Shown here piece by piece: positions 43,553-58,000 of a DNA stretch of 64,000 nucleotides. A program made the translations under genes and the position numbers. The DNA is from Spisula solida. Lineage: Eukaryota; Mollusca; Bivalvia; Venerida; Mactridae. How positions within the stretch are numbered: the first letter of the stretch is position 1; every line of letters begins with the position of its first letter. The stretch lies in the NCBI GenBank assembly GCA_947247005.1, contig OX365955.1:1312001-1376000 (forward strand), in the 5' to 3' direction. The notes under the pieces were generated by a model. It had not been told where the DNA came from and made no database searches. It saw only the letters and a list, made by a program, of their open reading frames with translations.

Positions 43553-44447
43553 TGAAGGTATGGCTTTAAGGGGAGGTTAGTGGTAAAGGTATAGCTATAT
43601 GGGGATGTTAGTGGTGAAGGTATGGCTATATGGGGAGGTTAGTGGTGAAGGTATGGCTATATGGGGAGGTTAGTGGTGAAGGTATGTCTATAAGGGGAGG
43701 TTAGTGGTGAATGTATGGCTATAAGGGGAGGTTGGTGGTGAAGGTATGTCTATAAGGGGAGGTTAGTGGTGAATGTATGGCTATAAGGGGAGGTTGGTGG
43801 TGAAGGTATGTCTATAAGGGGAGGTTAGTGGTGAAGGTATGTCTATAAGGGGAGGTTGGTGGTGAAGGTATGGCTATAAGGGGAGGTTAGTGGTGAATGT
43901 ATGGCTATAAGGGGAGGTTGGTGGTGAAGGTAGGTCTATAAGGGGAGGTTAGTGGTGAATGTATGGCTATAAGGGGAGGTTGGTGGTGAAGGTATGTCTA
44001 TAAGGGGAGGTTAGTGGTGAATGTATGGCTATAAGGGGAGGTTGGTGGTGAAGGTATGTCTATAAGGGGAGGTTAGTGGTGAAGGTATGTCTATAAGGGG
44101 AGGTTGGTGGTGAAGGTATGGCTATAAGGGGAGGTTAGTGGTGAATGTATGGCTATAAGGGGAGGTTGGTGGTGAAGGTATGTCTATAAGGGGAGGTTAG
44201 TGGTGAAGGTATGGCTATAAGGGGAGGTTGGTGGTGAAGGTATGGCTATAAGGGGAGGTTGGTGGTGAAGGTATGGCTATATGGGGAGGTTTGTGGTGAA
44301 GGTATGGCTATAAGGGGAGGTTGGTGGTGAAGGTATGTCTATAAGGGGAGGTTAGTGGTGAAGGTATGGCTATATGGGGAGGTTAGTGGTGAAGGTATGG
44401 CTATATGGGGAGGTTGGTGGTGAAGGTATGGCTTTAAGGGGAGGTTG
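43553..44447 (+). repeat. 31-base G-rich minisatellite, ~29 units
   Basis: Unit AGGGGAGGTTAGTGGTGAAG followed by GTATGGCTATA. Alternating variants (TTAGTGG/TTGGTGG, GGCT/GTCT, GAAGG/GAATG) show higher-order pairs of units in the middle of the array. Each unit has four GG/GGGG runs on the plus strand. Confidence 0.95.
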
Positions 44448-44662
44448 GATGCTATATTTTCAGCTATATCTGAGTTGCGAACGTCCTGAACAATCATGAA
44501 AATCATCTTTCAGTCAGGGAATTAACAGTGAATTTTATTCTTTATGTTCTGTGGCCACCTGGGATGATAATAGGGGTCATAAGGGAAATCATAGGGGTCA
44601 TAAGGGATGATCTAGAGATGTTATATTTTAACCTAATGAATTATGTACCAACATTGTGTTCA

Positions 44663-44695
44663 TGCTGTATAATATATTATATATATATATATATA
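44663..44695 (+). repeat. (TA)n microsatellite
   Basis: Alternating TA run of about 30 bases, unremarkable. Confidence 0.9.
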
Positions 44696-44931
44696 CTACT
44701 CAAACTTTGCTAAGGGTCAAGAAATCAATTGTCATTTCTGTCTTATGTTAACTGAACAAACCTGATTCAGACAAATGTTGTGCAATTAAGAAAATATCAT
44801 CTTATCTGCTCCTAAATTCAAAAAATTCATGTCTTGTATTTGACATTGTCAAAATTGTTTCTGAGATAACTGATAAGCCCTATATGCAGGGCTCAAAGTA
44901 GCAAGCATAGCATGGAAGTTTTCGTCCCGTT

Positions 44932-45584
44932 TTAGCTCACCTGCCACAAAGTGGCAAGGTGAGCTTTTGTGATTGTTTTTTGTCTGTCGTCCGTCTGTTA
45001 GACAATTTACCGTTAACACTCTAGCACTTTCAATTTTGCTTTGATCTTCATCAAACTTTGTCAGTAGTTGTATCTCAATGAAATCTAGGTCAAGTTTGAA
45101 GTTGGGTCATTTGGGGTAAAAAACTAGGTCATAAGGTCAAATAATTGGATAACCTCGTTAACACCCTGGTGGCCACATTTTTGCTTTAATCTTCACTAAA
45201 CTTGGTCAAAATATTTATCTTGGTGACCTTAAGGTCAAGTTCGAAGTTGGGTCATGTGGGGTCAAAAACTAGGTCATAAGGTCAAATAAAAGGAAAACCT
45301 TGTTAACACTCTGGCAGTCACATTTTTGCTTAAATCTTCATGAAACTTGGTCAAAATGTTTGTCTTTGTGATCTTAAGGTCAAGTTCGAAGTTGGGTCAT
45401 GTGGGTAAAAAACTAGGTTAATATGTCAAATAATAGCAAAACCTTTTTAACACTCTGGAGACCTCAGTTTTGCTTTAACCTTCATCAAGTTTAGTCATTA
45501 TGTTTATCTTGATGACCTTAAGGTCAAGTTAAAAGTTTGGCCATGTTTAGCAGGTGAGCGCCCCAGGATCTATGATCCTCTTGT
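44932..45584 (+). mobile_element. HINE-like element, family E
   Basis: It begins TTAGCTCACCTGCCACAAAG with a hairpin (CACCTGCCACAAAGTGGCAAGGTG), then TTTTGTGATTG and a GTCCGTC tract. The body is about four ~140-base units with CTTCATCAAACTTTGTC and AAGGTCAAGTTCGAAGTTGG. It ends CAGGATCTATGATCCTCTTG and T; GGATC...GATCC forms the closing hairpin. Confidence 0.75.
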
Positions 45585-47100
45585 TATTTGCATATCGAGT
45601 AAGATCCAAAATGCCAAAAAATGGACTGCATTCTGTTATAAAAGAGGCTTCAATGCAACACAAACATTCAATGGGGTTGGGCTTATCAGCTCTTAGACAT
45701 TAAATTTTGAAGTAATCTTTATTTGTGTGCAATATTGCAGATGTAGCATTATGTTTCTGAAAATTCAACCTGTCGATCTTTTTCAATTTGCAAAATATTT
45801 AAATGGAAAATTTCTTGACCCATGTCAAATTTTGAGTGGTATACACTAGTCGAATGTTGTAAGTACTAAGTAATTTGCATTTAATTGAAAAAGTATTAGA
45901 CCTATCAGTGAATCGAATATACCATTGGAAGCAGGAAACTATTGTCTATCAAGTTGAGTTAATCACCATTCTGAAATATAATAACAACATACTAGAAAAC
46001 GACCATTTATTTCGCTGCTTAAAACAACAAAATCGCACATCAACAGCATGTATGACCATTGTCTATCCTAATGATAGCCTGACAACCTCTGAGGCATTCA
46101 ATTGATAATGACGTGTACCAATTGCTGCAGGAGTGCATTTTATTCTATTAAAAGGGTTTGTTGTGAGTTTCTGTACATTCTGGTGTTGCTGTCGTGCTCA
46201 GATGCGTTGCCAAAACTCATCCCGGACATATTATATTTTAAGTCCGGGCTATAAGGCGGCCATTTAATCATGCAACCTTAACAGGAGATTACATCAAAAT
46301 CAAATTCAATGTAATGAGAATGTTCTCATATCTTACAAAAGACATGATAGATCGAAAATAGTGAGTTTTGTTGAATTGTAGTAGTAATTCGGATGACAAA
46401 TGCCTATCGTAAGTTTCTTCCATGTTTAACCTCAAATTGCTCCATGCAAATAAATGAACATATTCTGTTCAATTTGACGATTCCACAATGTTTCACGATC
46501 TTTAAGTGATACAACCATCAGTCAGATGTTGTCATAAATGTGTTTTTGACGCATTTAAGGACTAAATATAAATGACGCCATATGACGTCTCAATTTTAAA
46601 TCGAGTCAATAGAAACATGCAGTTTTTTCGTGAATTCAATCCAACTACCATAATATTAAGTGTGTACATGTGTTAAGAACCCCAAAACAGCCAATTATTT
46701 AATAAATCTTACTGCCAATTTTAAACATTCCTATTGCACTTGCGAACTCCTCAAGCGTCATTTGCGTCATATGATACGAAATATTTTTATGGCTTTATGT
46801 TTGGGGGTGGAATGTTAATCGTGTATGAAATGATTTAAACATATTTACACATATTTGAGATGTATGCATGACAAAAATGTGATTTTGTCATTTTCGTCAC
46901 GCTTCAATGATTTTCACGTAGATCTTGGTTTTTCTTTTTCTGTTTTAAAGACACTCTCCAACATATGATATCTTTACAGTTTTGTTGAGTTTAGATGATT
47001 ATGTTCCTGATTTATTATAGTTTCAAAAGTGTGTACTTAGAACAATCGTCAAGTGTATGTTTCTATAAAATGTAATAAAATTATCATTATTTCTACATGG
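45585..47100. other. Intergenic stretch; no gene supported
   Basis: AT-rich DNA without recognised repeats or exons. The open frame at 45875-46105 (76 codons) shows no protein-like pattern I know. Confidence 0.4.
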
Positions 47101-47107
47101 TGTTGTT

Positions 47108-47165
47108 ATTAGGGAGTTAGTGGCCGAATGGTTAGTACTTTCGACTACTAATCCTGAGAATCTTG
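47108..47165 (+). repeat. tRNA-like fragment (possible SINE head)
   Basis: GGAGTTAGTGGCCGAATGGT resembles the 5' half of a tRNA-Ser/Leu with an A-box. No matching B-box and acceptor stem follow at the right distance, so it is a remnant. Confidence 0.35.
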
Positions 47166-47319
47166 ACCAGTGCACTGGAAATTATAGAAATGTTTAAAAT
47201 CCAGTGTTTCCAACCTAACTAGAGAGGAATTGGTTGCAAATCCAGAAGAAGTCTTGCGGAACAGAGCTAGGGTAGCACGCCTAGATTACTTGTATCACAC
47301 AAACTTCCTGTCTATTTCT

Positions 47320-47455
47320 AATAAGTCACATTTTGACCCTCAATATTTTTATTTGAAGGATTGTTTTCTCGTCAAGGTATTTTGCCTATAAAATGGTAAA
47401 TTCAGTCAAAAGTATCAAAATGACCGTAAAGATCCAGAAGCTAGTGGAACCCCTG
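47320..47455 (+). repeat. Interspersed repeat family G, copy 3
   Basis: Shares CACATTTTGACCCTCAATAT, AAAATGGTAA and AGTATCAAAATGACCGT with the copies near 26090 and 33540. Confidence 0.55.
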
Positions 47456-47649
47456 AATAACTACAGAAAAATGGTGTCTGCTTTGTGATGTCGGAGTCCA
47501 GCCTCCTATGAAAATCTATGACATGAGACAATATTTGACCTGAGACAATATTTGAGATGAGACTTTGCTCAGATTGAGATGCTTCAGAAGACTGGGGCCA
47601 GGTCTCAGAATGGGCAGAATAGGAATTTATTTTCTTCTAGAAATTTTCT

Positions 47650-48690
47650 CATCTTTGACGAGCCCGCTTGCGGTGAGTGAGATTTAGTCGCCACTTTTGG
47701 TGAATGTGCGTGCGTCCGATTTGGTCCGGACCACAACTTTGTCATGCTTTGACCAATATTCCTTATATTTGGCATGAATATCAATCTCCATGAGGAGTGT
47801 CATGCCCAACTCTTAAAGGTCACAGTTGAAGGTCAAATTGAAGCTTGTCTGGACCATAACTTTGTCATATGTTGACCAATCTTTCTCATATTTGGCATGA
47901 ATGTTAACCTCCATGAGGCGGAGTGTCATGCCCCACCCCCAGGTTCTTATCTCCAAGGTCAGAGTTAGAGGTCAAAGGTCCAGTGAGCTTGTCCGGACCA
48001 TACCTTTGTCATACATTGACCAAGCTTTCTTATATTTGGCATGATTGTTAACCTCAATGAGGCGGAGTGTCATGCCCAAAACCCTGGTTCTTATCTCAAA
48101 GGTCAAGGTCACAGTTGGAGGTCAAAGATCATATTGAGATTGTCTGGACCATAACTTTGTCATGCAATGACCAATCTTTCTTATATTTGGCATGAATGTT
48201 AACCTCCATGAGTTGGAGTGTCATGCCCAACCCCCAGGTTCCTATCTCAAAGGTCAGGGTCACAGATGGAGGTCAAAGGTCAAATTGAGCTTGTTCGGAC
48301 CATAACTTTGTCATGTGTTGACCAATCTGTCTCATATTTGGCATGAATATTAATCTTATGAGTTGGAGTGTCATGCCTGACCCCAGGTTTTTATCTCAAA
48401 GGTCATGGTCACAGTTGAAGGTCAAATTGAGCTTGTTCGGACCATAACTTGACATACATTGACCAATCTTCCTTATATTTGGCATAAATGTTAAGCTCCA
48501 TGAGGCAGAGTGTCATGCCCAACCCCCAGGTTCCTATTTAAAATGTCAAGGTCACAGTTGGAGGTCAAAGGTCATATTGAAGTTTGTACGGATCATTTCT
48601 TCTTTATGCATGGTGGGATTAGATTTAACTTGGGTGCTTTTTTCAACGTGCGCGGAGGCTCGACATAATTTGACTGAGGGCACAAATTTC
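47650..48690 (+). repeat. Tandem-body element (GGACCATAACTTTGTCATGC units)
   Basis: About seven diverged units of 120-140 bases. Each has GACCATAACTTTGTCAT, TATTTGGCATGAATGTTAAC, CTCCATGAGG..GAGTGTCATG and CAAAGGTCAAGGTCACAGTT. The start has GAGCCCGCTTGCGGTGAGTG, a hairpin-like beginning as in the HINE-like families, but a TCTTGT end was not seen. Confidence 0.65.
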
Positions 48691-48699
48691 TAGTCTGTC

Positions 48700-48945
48700 C
48701 GAGTATTCATATTGACACACCTTCAAGAATACTGAGCACTCAATACATTGGTCAATATTGACACACCTTAAAGAATAGTGAGCTCTCATTGGTCAATATT
48801 GACACACCTTAAAGAATAGTGAGCACTCATTGGTCAATATTGACACACCTTCAAGAATACTGAGCTCTCATTGGTCAATATTGACACACCTTAAAGAATA
48901 GTGAGCACTCATTGGTCAATATTGACACACCTTCAAGAAAAGAAT
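48700..48945 (-). repeat. CCAAT-family array (reverse), distal copy
   Basis: About six units of CATTGGTCAATATTGACACA followed by CCTTAAAGAATAGTGAGCTC, the same family found in the NUP35 introns and 3' flank, here 7 kb beyond the gene. Confidence 0.85.
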
Positions 48946-48959
48946 AGGTATGACACAAG

Positions 48960-49580
48960 GACACGATACATAGTGAAGCTTTTATTTACAAATAGTATTA
49001 TGCATAAAACAATAGATAACTATGTATATATATAGAGATGTGTTATTTGTAGAAATAAAGAAAAATATAATAAATGCATAATTCTACATACACAATATAA
49101 AACAAAGAGTGAAGTTGTACACCTCTGACGTAAGTACAGAACATACGTCCAAACAATTTGACCAATAAACATTTATGGAGTGGTCTCAGCTTCTTACAAT
49201 AAATACTAAAAGGCTTGTACTTGCTGCATTTATAATCTTAAAAGCTGTCCCTAGTTTTCTTTATCCTTTTTCCTCAGAGAAACATTGCAAAATCTACCTT
49301 ACCCACAAACAGGTGTTTAAACAGTATTTTTCAATAGTAAATATTGCCTTCATAAAAAAAAAGATTTCTCAACACAATCGTTTATTATTATCACATACCA
49401 AATCTAATTAAAATAGTATAAAACCGAAGATTTTAACAGTTTTTAATCTGGGAACTTTGAACTTTCCCTCAATCTGGGAACTTTTGAACTTCCCCTCAAT
49501 CAGGGAACTTTTTAACTTCCTTTAATACACATAATTTTTGACTGCCCTTTATAAATAAACAAAAACAGTTTGTGTGCCAT
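48960..49580. other. AT-rich stretch, possible 3' UTR of the minus-strand LIX1L gene
   Basis: No repeats recognised, apart from three tandem CTGGGAACTTT-like units near 49448-49520. A TTTATT at about 48986 is AATAAA on the minus strand and could be a poly(A) signal of LIX1L, but it is 3.1 kb beyond the stop, so this is only a possibility. Confidence 0.2.
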
Positions 49581-49587
49581 GATATAA

Positions 49588-50428
49588 ACAAGAGCACCGT
49601 CTTGCGGGTGCAGACGCTCATCTGATCATTGTCACTGTAACAAGGCCAATAACTCTTGCATACAGTAGGACAAAGTTAAATGTCTTGCACTACAGAGCAA
49701 GGTGGTGAACAAGTGTTGAAAGTTTCAAAGTAATATCTACCATAGTGAAGGAGAACAGTGGACCTTAACATGAAACTTAACCTGGCCCCGATCTCCGGAC
49801 CTGGCCCCAATCTCCAGCTCTGGGCCTGATCTCGCGGCCCCGATCTCCCGACCTGGCCCCGATCTCCAGAAACATCTCAATCTGATATCAATCTCAACTC
49901 AAATTTTGTCACCTAGCATTTGACATTTTTTCCATGCAAAATCATACTCTAAATTGGTATAACAAAACAGAAACATTGTTCTGAGTTTATAACAGTAAAA
50001 TTTTGCGAGCTTGAGCTTCGTATTTGTCTCAAATTCAAATTTGAGTTGAGATTTCTACTTGAAATGCCTCGGGAGATTGAGGCCAGGTTATCTTAATTGG
50101 AGTAAAAAAAGGGCAATAATTCAATTTATTCATGCAGAATTGAGTTACCTGCCTTGCTTTATAGTCAGGTATTGATGGGGAACAAATGTTGGAAGTTTCA
50201 AAGCATTATCTCTGGTAGTTTAAGATAAATGTAGACCTAAACATAAAATTAAACCAAGCAACACTGATAATGATTAAGTGATGACAATAACTCATCTTTT
50301 TTGTGACCAAGTTTCATACCGATAAGGCCAAAATTGTGACTTTTTTTGTTGGCACAAGCAACTTGTAAGAAGACGGACGGTGGACAAAGAGTGATCACAA
50401 AAGCTGACCCTGTGACAGGTGAGCTAAA
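49588..50428 (-). mobile_element. HINE-like element, minus strand, with nested insertion
   Basis: Read on the minus strand it starts TTAGCTCACCTGTCACAGGG with a hairpin and a CCGTCCGTC tract. It ends with the hairpin GCACCCGCAAGACGGTGC followed by TCTTGT. A second element (49781-50087) is inserted in its body. Confidence 0.7.
49781..50087. mobile_element. Nested MITE with CCTGGCCCCGATCTCC ends
   Basis: CCTGGCCCCGATCTCC on the left is mirrored by GGAGATTGAGGCCAGG on the right. Inner blocks ATCTCAACTCAAATTT and AAATTTGAGTTGAGAT are also symmetric. Related fragments occur at about 39217-39430 and 47540-47620. Confidence 0.75.
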
Positions 50429-50754
50429 ATCATGTGTGAAACATTTCCAGAATGTCGGTTCCACATAGCACAGTCTTCATGGATAATATAGCTAATACAC
50501 AAAAATATCACAACACGAAAATATATACATCATACAATTGTACATTTTATACAGACAACAGTCAATGTTATTTCCAGTCATAAATACTTTATGTACAGAA
50601 ACTGAAAGGATAAATGCATATACTTATTATACGATACAAATCTATACGCCCGTCCCTCCCACCGAAAGAAAAATGTATGCTCCATCCCTCCAACTGTAAC
50701 AATATGCCCCTCCCCCGCCCTCCTGTTGAATGGGGCTTAAACATGAATACGTAA

Positions 50755-51050
50755 CCTAGACCTCAATATGCCCCGCCCCCTCCCATTAAAGGCTGCAGTT
50801 GAACATGAATATGCGACCTGGCCCACAATATGCCCGCCCCCTCCCATTAAAGGCTGCAGCTCAACATGAATATGCGACCTGGCCCACAATATGCCCTGCC
50901 CCTCCCATTAAAGGCTGCAGTACAACATGAATATGCGACCTGGCCCACAATATGCCCCGCCCCCTCCCATTAAAGGCTGCAGCTCAACATGAATATGTGA
51001 CCTGGCCCACAATATGCCCCGCCCCCTCCCATTAAAGGCTGCGGTACATG
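50755..51050 (+). repeat. 62-base minisatellite (CCCTCCCATTAAAGGCTGCA), ~5 units
   Basis: Units hold AATATGCCCCGCCCC, CTCCCATTAAAGGCTGCAG and CATGAATATGCGACCTGGCC. Weaker, older units precede from about 50650. Confidence 0.9.
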
Positions 51051-51795
51051 ATAAATTCTTGAAGTTATAATGTAAGGAACAAGCTTGTGATTGCCATAAG
51101 TGTTAAGGCAGAAATACCCTACCCCCTACATTGCCTCCTAGCAAAAACAATCTTTCTTTGAGTAGGTCAGACTGAATCTGAACCATTTGTTTCAAAGATG
51201 TTCAGACAGAAAACGAAAAGACTGCAATCAGCCTAGAGGAGAAAATACCACACTTCTGAAGGTAGATAACCACGATGATAGAATAAGACGATTTACATTC
51301 CCGTCACAATCATCATGATCCTATTACATTTGAAATCAGAATGTACCAGACAGACAAGCAGCAAATATACTAAATATACAAATATAACCAATGGCAACCT
51401 TAGTCCATTACCAAGAGCTACCACAGTTAATTATCAAGGGCAACCATAGCAATCAATTTATATTATACATGTGCATTTATTATATTGAAAGTTTCCGGGT
51501 TCTTTGTGTCATTTACACATTGTTTATATACACTGATCCACATACCCACAACAGACCTCCTAACCCTGATCCAACCCAACCACAGACCCCCTGAACTCTC
51601 AAGCATGCAAGCTCAACCACTGCCACTCTGATTTCTTAGTAGGCATGTTGCCGGATACAATTTTTTATGCCTAATCACTTTTGAGCCAAAATTTCTATTT
51701 GATATGCATCAGGGTACGGTTCTATCAAAACACTTATGAAAATATTCTAGTTATGCTCAAATTTAAGTTCTTAATAACTTTAACAACTGCAAATT

Positions 51796-51976
51796 GGTGC
51801 CGGATGTGGATTTAATCATTATAAGTATATTTGTGCCGGATGTGGATTGAATCATTATAAGTATATTGGTGCCGGATGTGGATTGAATCATTATAAGTAT
51901 ATTGGTGCCGGATGTGGATTTAATCATTATAAGTATATTGGTGCCGGATGTGGATTTAATCATTATAAGTATATTA
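51796..51976 (+). repeat. 36-base minisatellite, 5 units
   Basis: Unit GTGCCGGATGTGGATTTAAT followed by CATTATAAGTATATTG. It is a multiple of three, so the minus strand shows a false repeated open frame. Confidence 0.9.
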
Positions 51977-52088
51977 CAGCTCCATTTATCACAATTTAAC
52001 ATTGTAAACAACAAAATTTGATCGTTATGATTTCCATAAGTGCTTTGATAAAACAGGAGCCAGTATATTAAAAGCATGGGTGAGTGAT

Positions 52089-54206
<2,118 letters not shown>

Positions 54207-54299
54207 TTATACAACAATTTTATTACAAAAGATTCCAGAATCAAATCTGCAGTCAAGAGTTTTTTTTGGAAACCTGTATAGTGTTTTAATGCCATCAAA

Positions 54300-54578
54300 T
54301 GTAACTAGAGCTGTCGCCATTCGGTAGACTAATATACCCCCACTGGCAAAGGGCCATAATTTTGCAAAAATTCATTGCAGCGCACATTCCTTTCTTCATG
54401 CACATCTATATGTTGAGGTTGTTCATCTGTGAAAGTTTGAGCGAAATCCTGCCAAAACTGCAGGAGTTGCGTTCACAAGAATGCGTCTACGAACAGACAG
54501 AAAGACGGACGGACGGACAAGCTGAATCCAGAATACCCCCCTTACAACTCGTTGTGCGGGGGTATTATTATAAAATTC
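54300..54578 (-). mobile_element. HINE-like element, family J, minus strand
   Basis: On the minus strand it begins AATACCCCCGCACAACGAGT, with GGGGGGTATT closing the hairpin. It has CTTGTCCGTCCGTCCGTC and a ~200-base body, and ends near CTACCGAATGGCGACAGCTC. The layout matches the other families, but the final TCTTGT is not present. Confidence 0.55.
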
Positions 54579-54584
54579 AAGTCA

Positions 54585-54987
54585 TACTGTAAATCATTAA
54601 TATTCGTGGGAGGATTTAATTTTAATGGATTTCGTGGATGACCACAACCAAGAATTTAAAGCCCCAATGAATAATTATACCAATAAAAATGTTAAATAAA
54701 AGTTTACAATGGCTGCCATACTTGCTTCCAAGTTCAGTCAGGTATAAGAATGCGTTTTTTTAGTTGACTTGCATATACATATCAACATGTTATAATACAA
54801 ATATGATCTCTGTTCAATTTTTGTGAATGATTTCTAATAATTTGTGTGAATTTTGATAATGCCATTTTTCATAAAATCTCATTTTTAATACTTGAAATTA
54901 CTTCCCCACGATAAAAAAATTTAATGGTCTTTTTTACCAAAACCATGAAATTTTGTTCAATAGAAATGAAATATTATTTTACAGTAT
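54585..54987. mobile_element. MITE family M copy 2
   Basis: ATACTGTAAATCATTAATAT on the left is mirrored by ATATTATTTTACAGTAT on the right. The body is the reverse complement of the copy at 29490-29852 (CATCCACGAAAT block). Confidence 0.65.
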
Positions 54988-55008
54988 AGACTTTGACTTG
55001 TGAACTCC

Positions 55009-58000
55009 TGGCCCCGTGTTCACAAAGAATAGGTTATTAGGATCAGGCTCAAGCTCCATTATTTTTCATAAAGCCTATGGCTTTCACATGTACAATTAGC
55101 ATTTCAGTCATAGTACTGGAATGAGCGCTTTTTTAAAGACCCGAGAAAAAGTGCAGTGCACCGTATAGTATATATCACGTGTGCACCTGTAATCAATCAT
55201 ATTTAGTCTAGCGCTTGAATGAGCAAGACGTTCGTGCGACAATGTCGCGTGGTAATTTTTGGTTTTTGCGGCGAAATTACGACTTTCGTTGGCAGTTTAC
55301 ATTCGAGGAAGGTAATTGCGATGAATGTATTGTATTTTTCAATCGTTATGAGTTTTTTATCTTCCGTTATTATCCTTTATTGTTGAACTACGAAGACTTT
55401 TTTGGGAACCGGAAGCTAGTTTGTAAAACAGCTAATGTCACGATAATGATTACTTTGGCAGAGTTTTGAGCCGGTTTTGTCCCATGTCTTCTATTTTCAT
55501 TGCTAGTTTGTGATAGTAAAACAAGGTTATTATCAAAATATGTCCTCTGGACAATTTTATAGACGAATTACGTCTTTGTGCATAGTACGTAGTACATGCT
55601 TTTCGGATGTTAAAATTCGGACAAATTTGTTCCGTTATCCGAGTGAACGCGTCTTAGGACGCCGATTATAATGCAATGACCTAGTCTTTTGATTAGAGGA
55701 AATGTTTATTTACATGCCAAAAGTGTTGGCTTTATAACATTAGTATGATATTGTCTGTGGGTAAGTTTTGAGTTTAACTGACTGTTAGGCAGTTATCAGT
55801 TTTTAGATGAATTGTGACTGTATATGGGCTCTGTCTAACAGAGTTTTGTGAAAAGCCTGAGAGCACATGCTCATTTGATATGAAGGTTACGTTTTTGTAC
55901 CTTTTATGAGAATATGAGAAATTAGCTTTATTAGCAGTTACAGTAAGTCACTTTGAGTCTGACACGGTTTATTTGATAATATAACAGTGTGTTATGAGTA
56001 CATAACCTTAGATGGAGACCATTTGTATATCGGATATTTATTCAGAGATTATTACATGGGCAGTACTTATTTTATATTTAGAAAGGTACTAAGAGTGTTA
56101 TATTTCATGACAAACTCAGTTTGCGTGTAATTAGTTGATAGTTGAGAAGAAGTTACGTGATTAAGTAAGACCTGTTTTGAAGCATAATGTAGAGTTCTTT
56201 GACATTTGTCAGGGGAGAACGTGTTTGATGCGTGTTTATGATATTTTTAGAATCCATATGAACAAGCATTTAGGTTGCTTTTTGTCTGCTATGGGTATGT
56301 TTATATATGAATTTATTAATTTGCATGCTTATGCAATCAAGATATATTTTATGTAAATTTAGATTGGTTATCCTATGAGATAAATCAATATTTGGTAGTT
56401 TGGATAGTTGCATTGAGTTGGAGTAATTCTAAGTATTTGAAATCAGGTATAACGTATTGCACTGAGTTATTCTGACCAGAGACTTATGCAGTTTGTCATT
56501 TGCTTTTGTGGTGTGTCGTCAATCTATTAGATTTGACATAAGTGTGTATTTGGTTCTTTTTTGAATTAATATATTTTTGGTCATGGAACATGATTTTGTA
56601 TTTGAGGGAAGTTATATTTATATGACACTGTTTTTAAGTGACATGCAGGATGGTTTAGCATGTTTATGATTATAATTATATTTTGATTTCGCTATGAGTC
56701 TGTCAAAGGCATCTAATAGTGGGTATTTTGTGAGTTAAAAGGTTTCATTTGAATAGAGATATCAAGTTCATGTTTATGAATTGTTTTTAATGATTACTTT
56801 ATTTATACGGCAGTATTATGATGGCTTATATTTATATATGATACTGAATAACTCAGATGTTTGGTGGAGAATTGGTTACAAGAGGAATGATGTTCATTTT
56901 GATGAATTGGTACATTTGGATACAGGCTGAACTTATTTAGATGTATCTGCTTTTAGGTATTCATGTCATGAATTTTGGAAATATATGTTGCTGTATTTTT
57001 AAATTTAGCCATATATCAATTATACTTATGATATACTTGAAATGAGTGACTCGGTACCAATTACTTATAGACTTATTACCCAATGCTTTTTGCATTCTGA
57101 ACATTATCACTGTAGCAACAAGTGTTGTGTTTTTATTACCGATGAGAATACAAATTTTTAGTTGTTTATATTCATTTATTTGTCATGTGATGATAGGATG
57201 TTGTCAGTTGTTAGTATAAAATCTACTATAATCTAGTATTTTTACTATAGTTCCTCTTGAGAAGGGATATATTTATAAGTGAGACTGTTTTGGAGTATCA
57301 TGTATTTATAAATACACTGGATACGTGTAGTTTTACGATGCATAATATTTTAACAGACTTATTTATGCGCATCTACATGAGTAAATTTTTTCAGACCTTA
57401 TGTCTGAACTTCAGGTTTTGGGTGTACCAAAGAGTATGTTTTGCTGTATTTTCCCAATATAATGGTCCTTTTCTGAGGATTTCAGGGTTTTCAGGATTTT
57501 AACTTTCACCTATGCTTTAGTGATTATCAACTATAAACTTTAGGAGTGAAGCTGATATTTGAAAATGAGTGATTGATTATCAACTATAAACTTTACGGAG
57601 TGAAGCTGATATTTGAAAATGACTTTTACAGTAAAGTTTAGCAGGATTGTTTAGTCATTGTTCATAGTTGGAAAGGAAGGGTTGAATTCACATACATTTG
57701 TACTTCTGTTAAGCAACCTGGGAATTTGAATTAAAAGTTATTTTTTTTTAGAAACCTATTGGTAATAGTTGTAAAATATTAACAACTTGTTTACTGTCTT
57801 AATGTAGTGTTGTTTTTATGGTTGTTTGTTTTATATGTGCTGCTAGTGTTAATTAGTTAACATGGATCCAGTTTAGCTTTTTGGAAGCGCTTATATGTTT
57901 GCTTTATTATATATGTTTCTTTGGAAACTCCCTAGCTTATTATACATGTTTATTGGGAAACTAGCTTTTTGTGTCCAGGAACATTTCAAGCATAGATAAT

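Noticed and set aside
51763..52077. 104-codon minus-strand frame with 12-residue repeats
   Set aside because: By-product of a 36-base minisatellite; it is not joined to the LIX1L frame.
55215..55469. 84-codon open frame rich in aromatic residues at the left of the 55-60 kb element
   Set aside because: No family recognised, and it lies in skewed non-coding DNA with stops on all sides. Kept only as a remark in case other copies preserve it.
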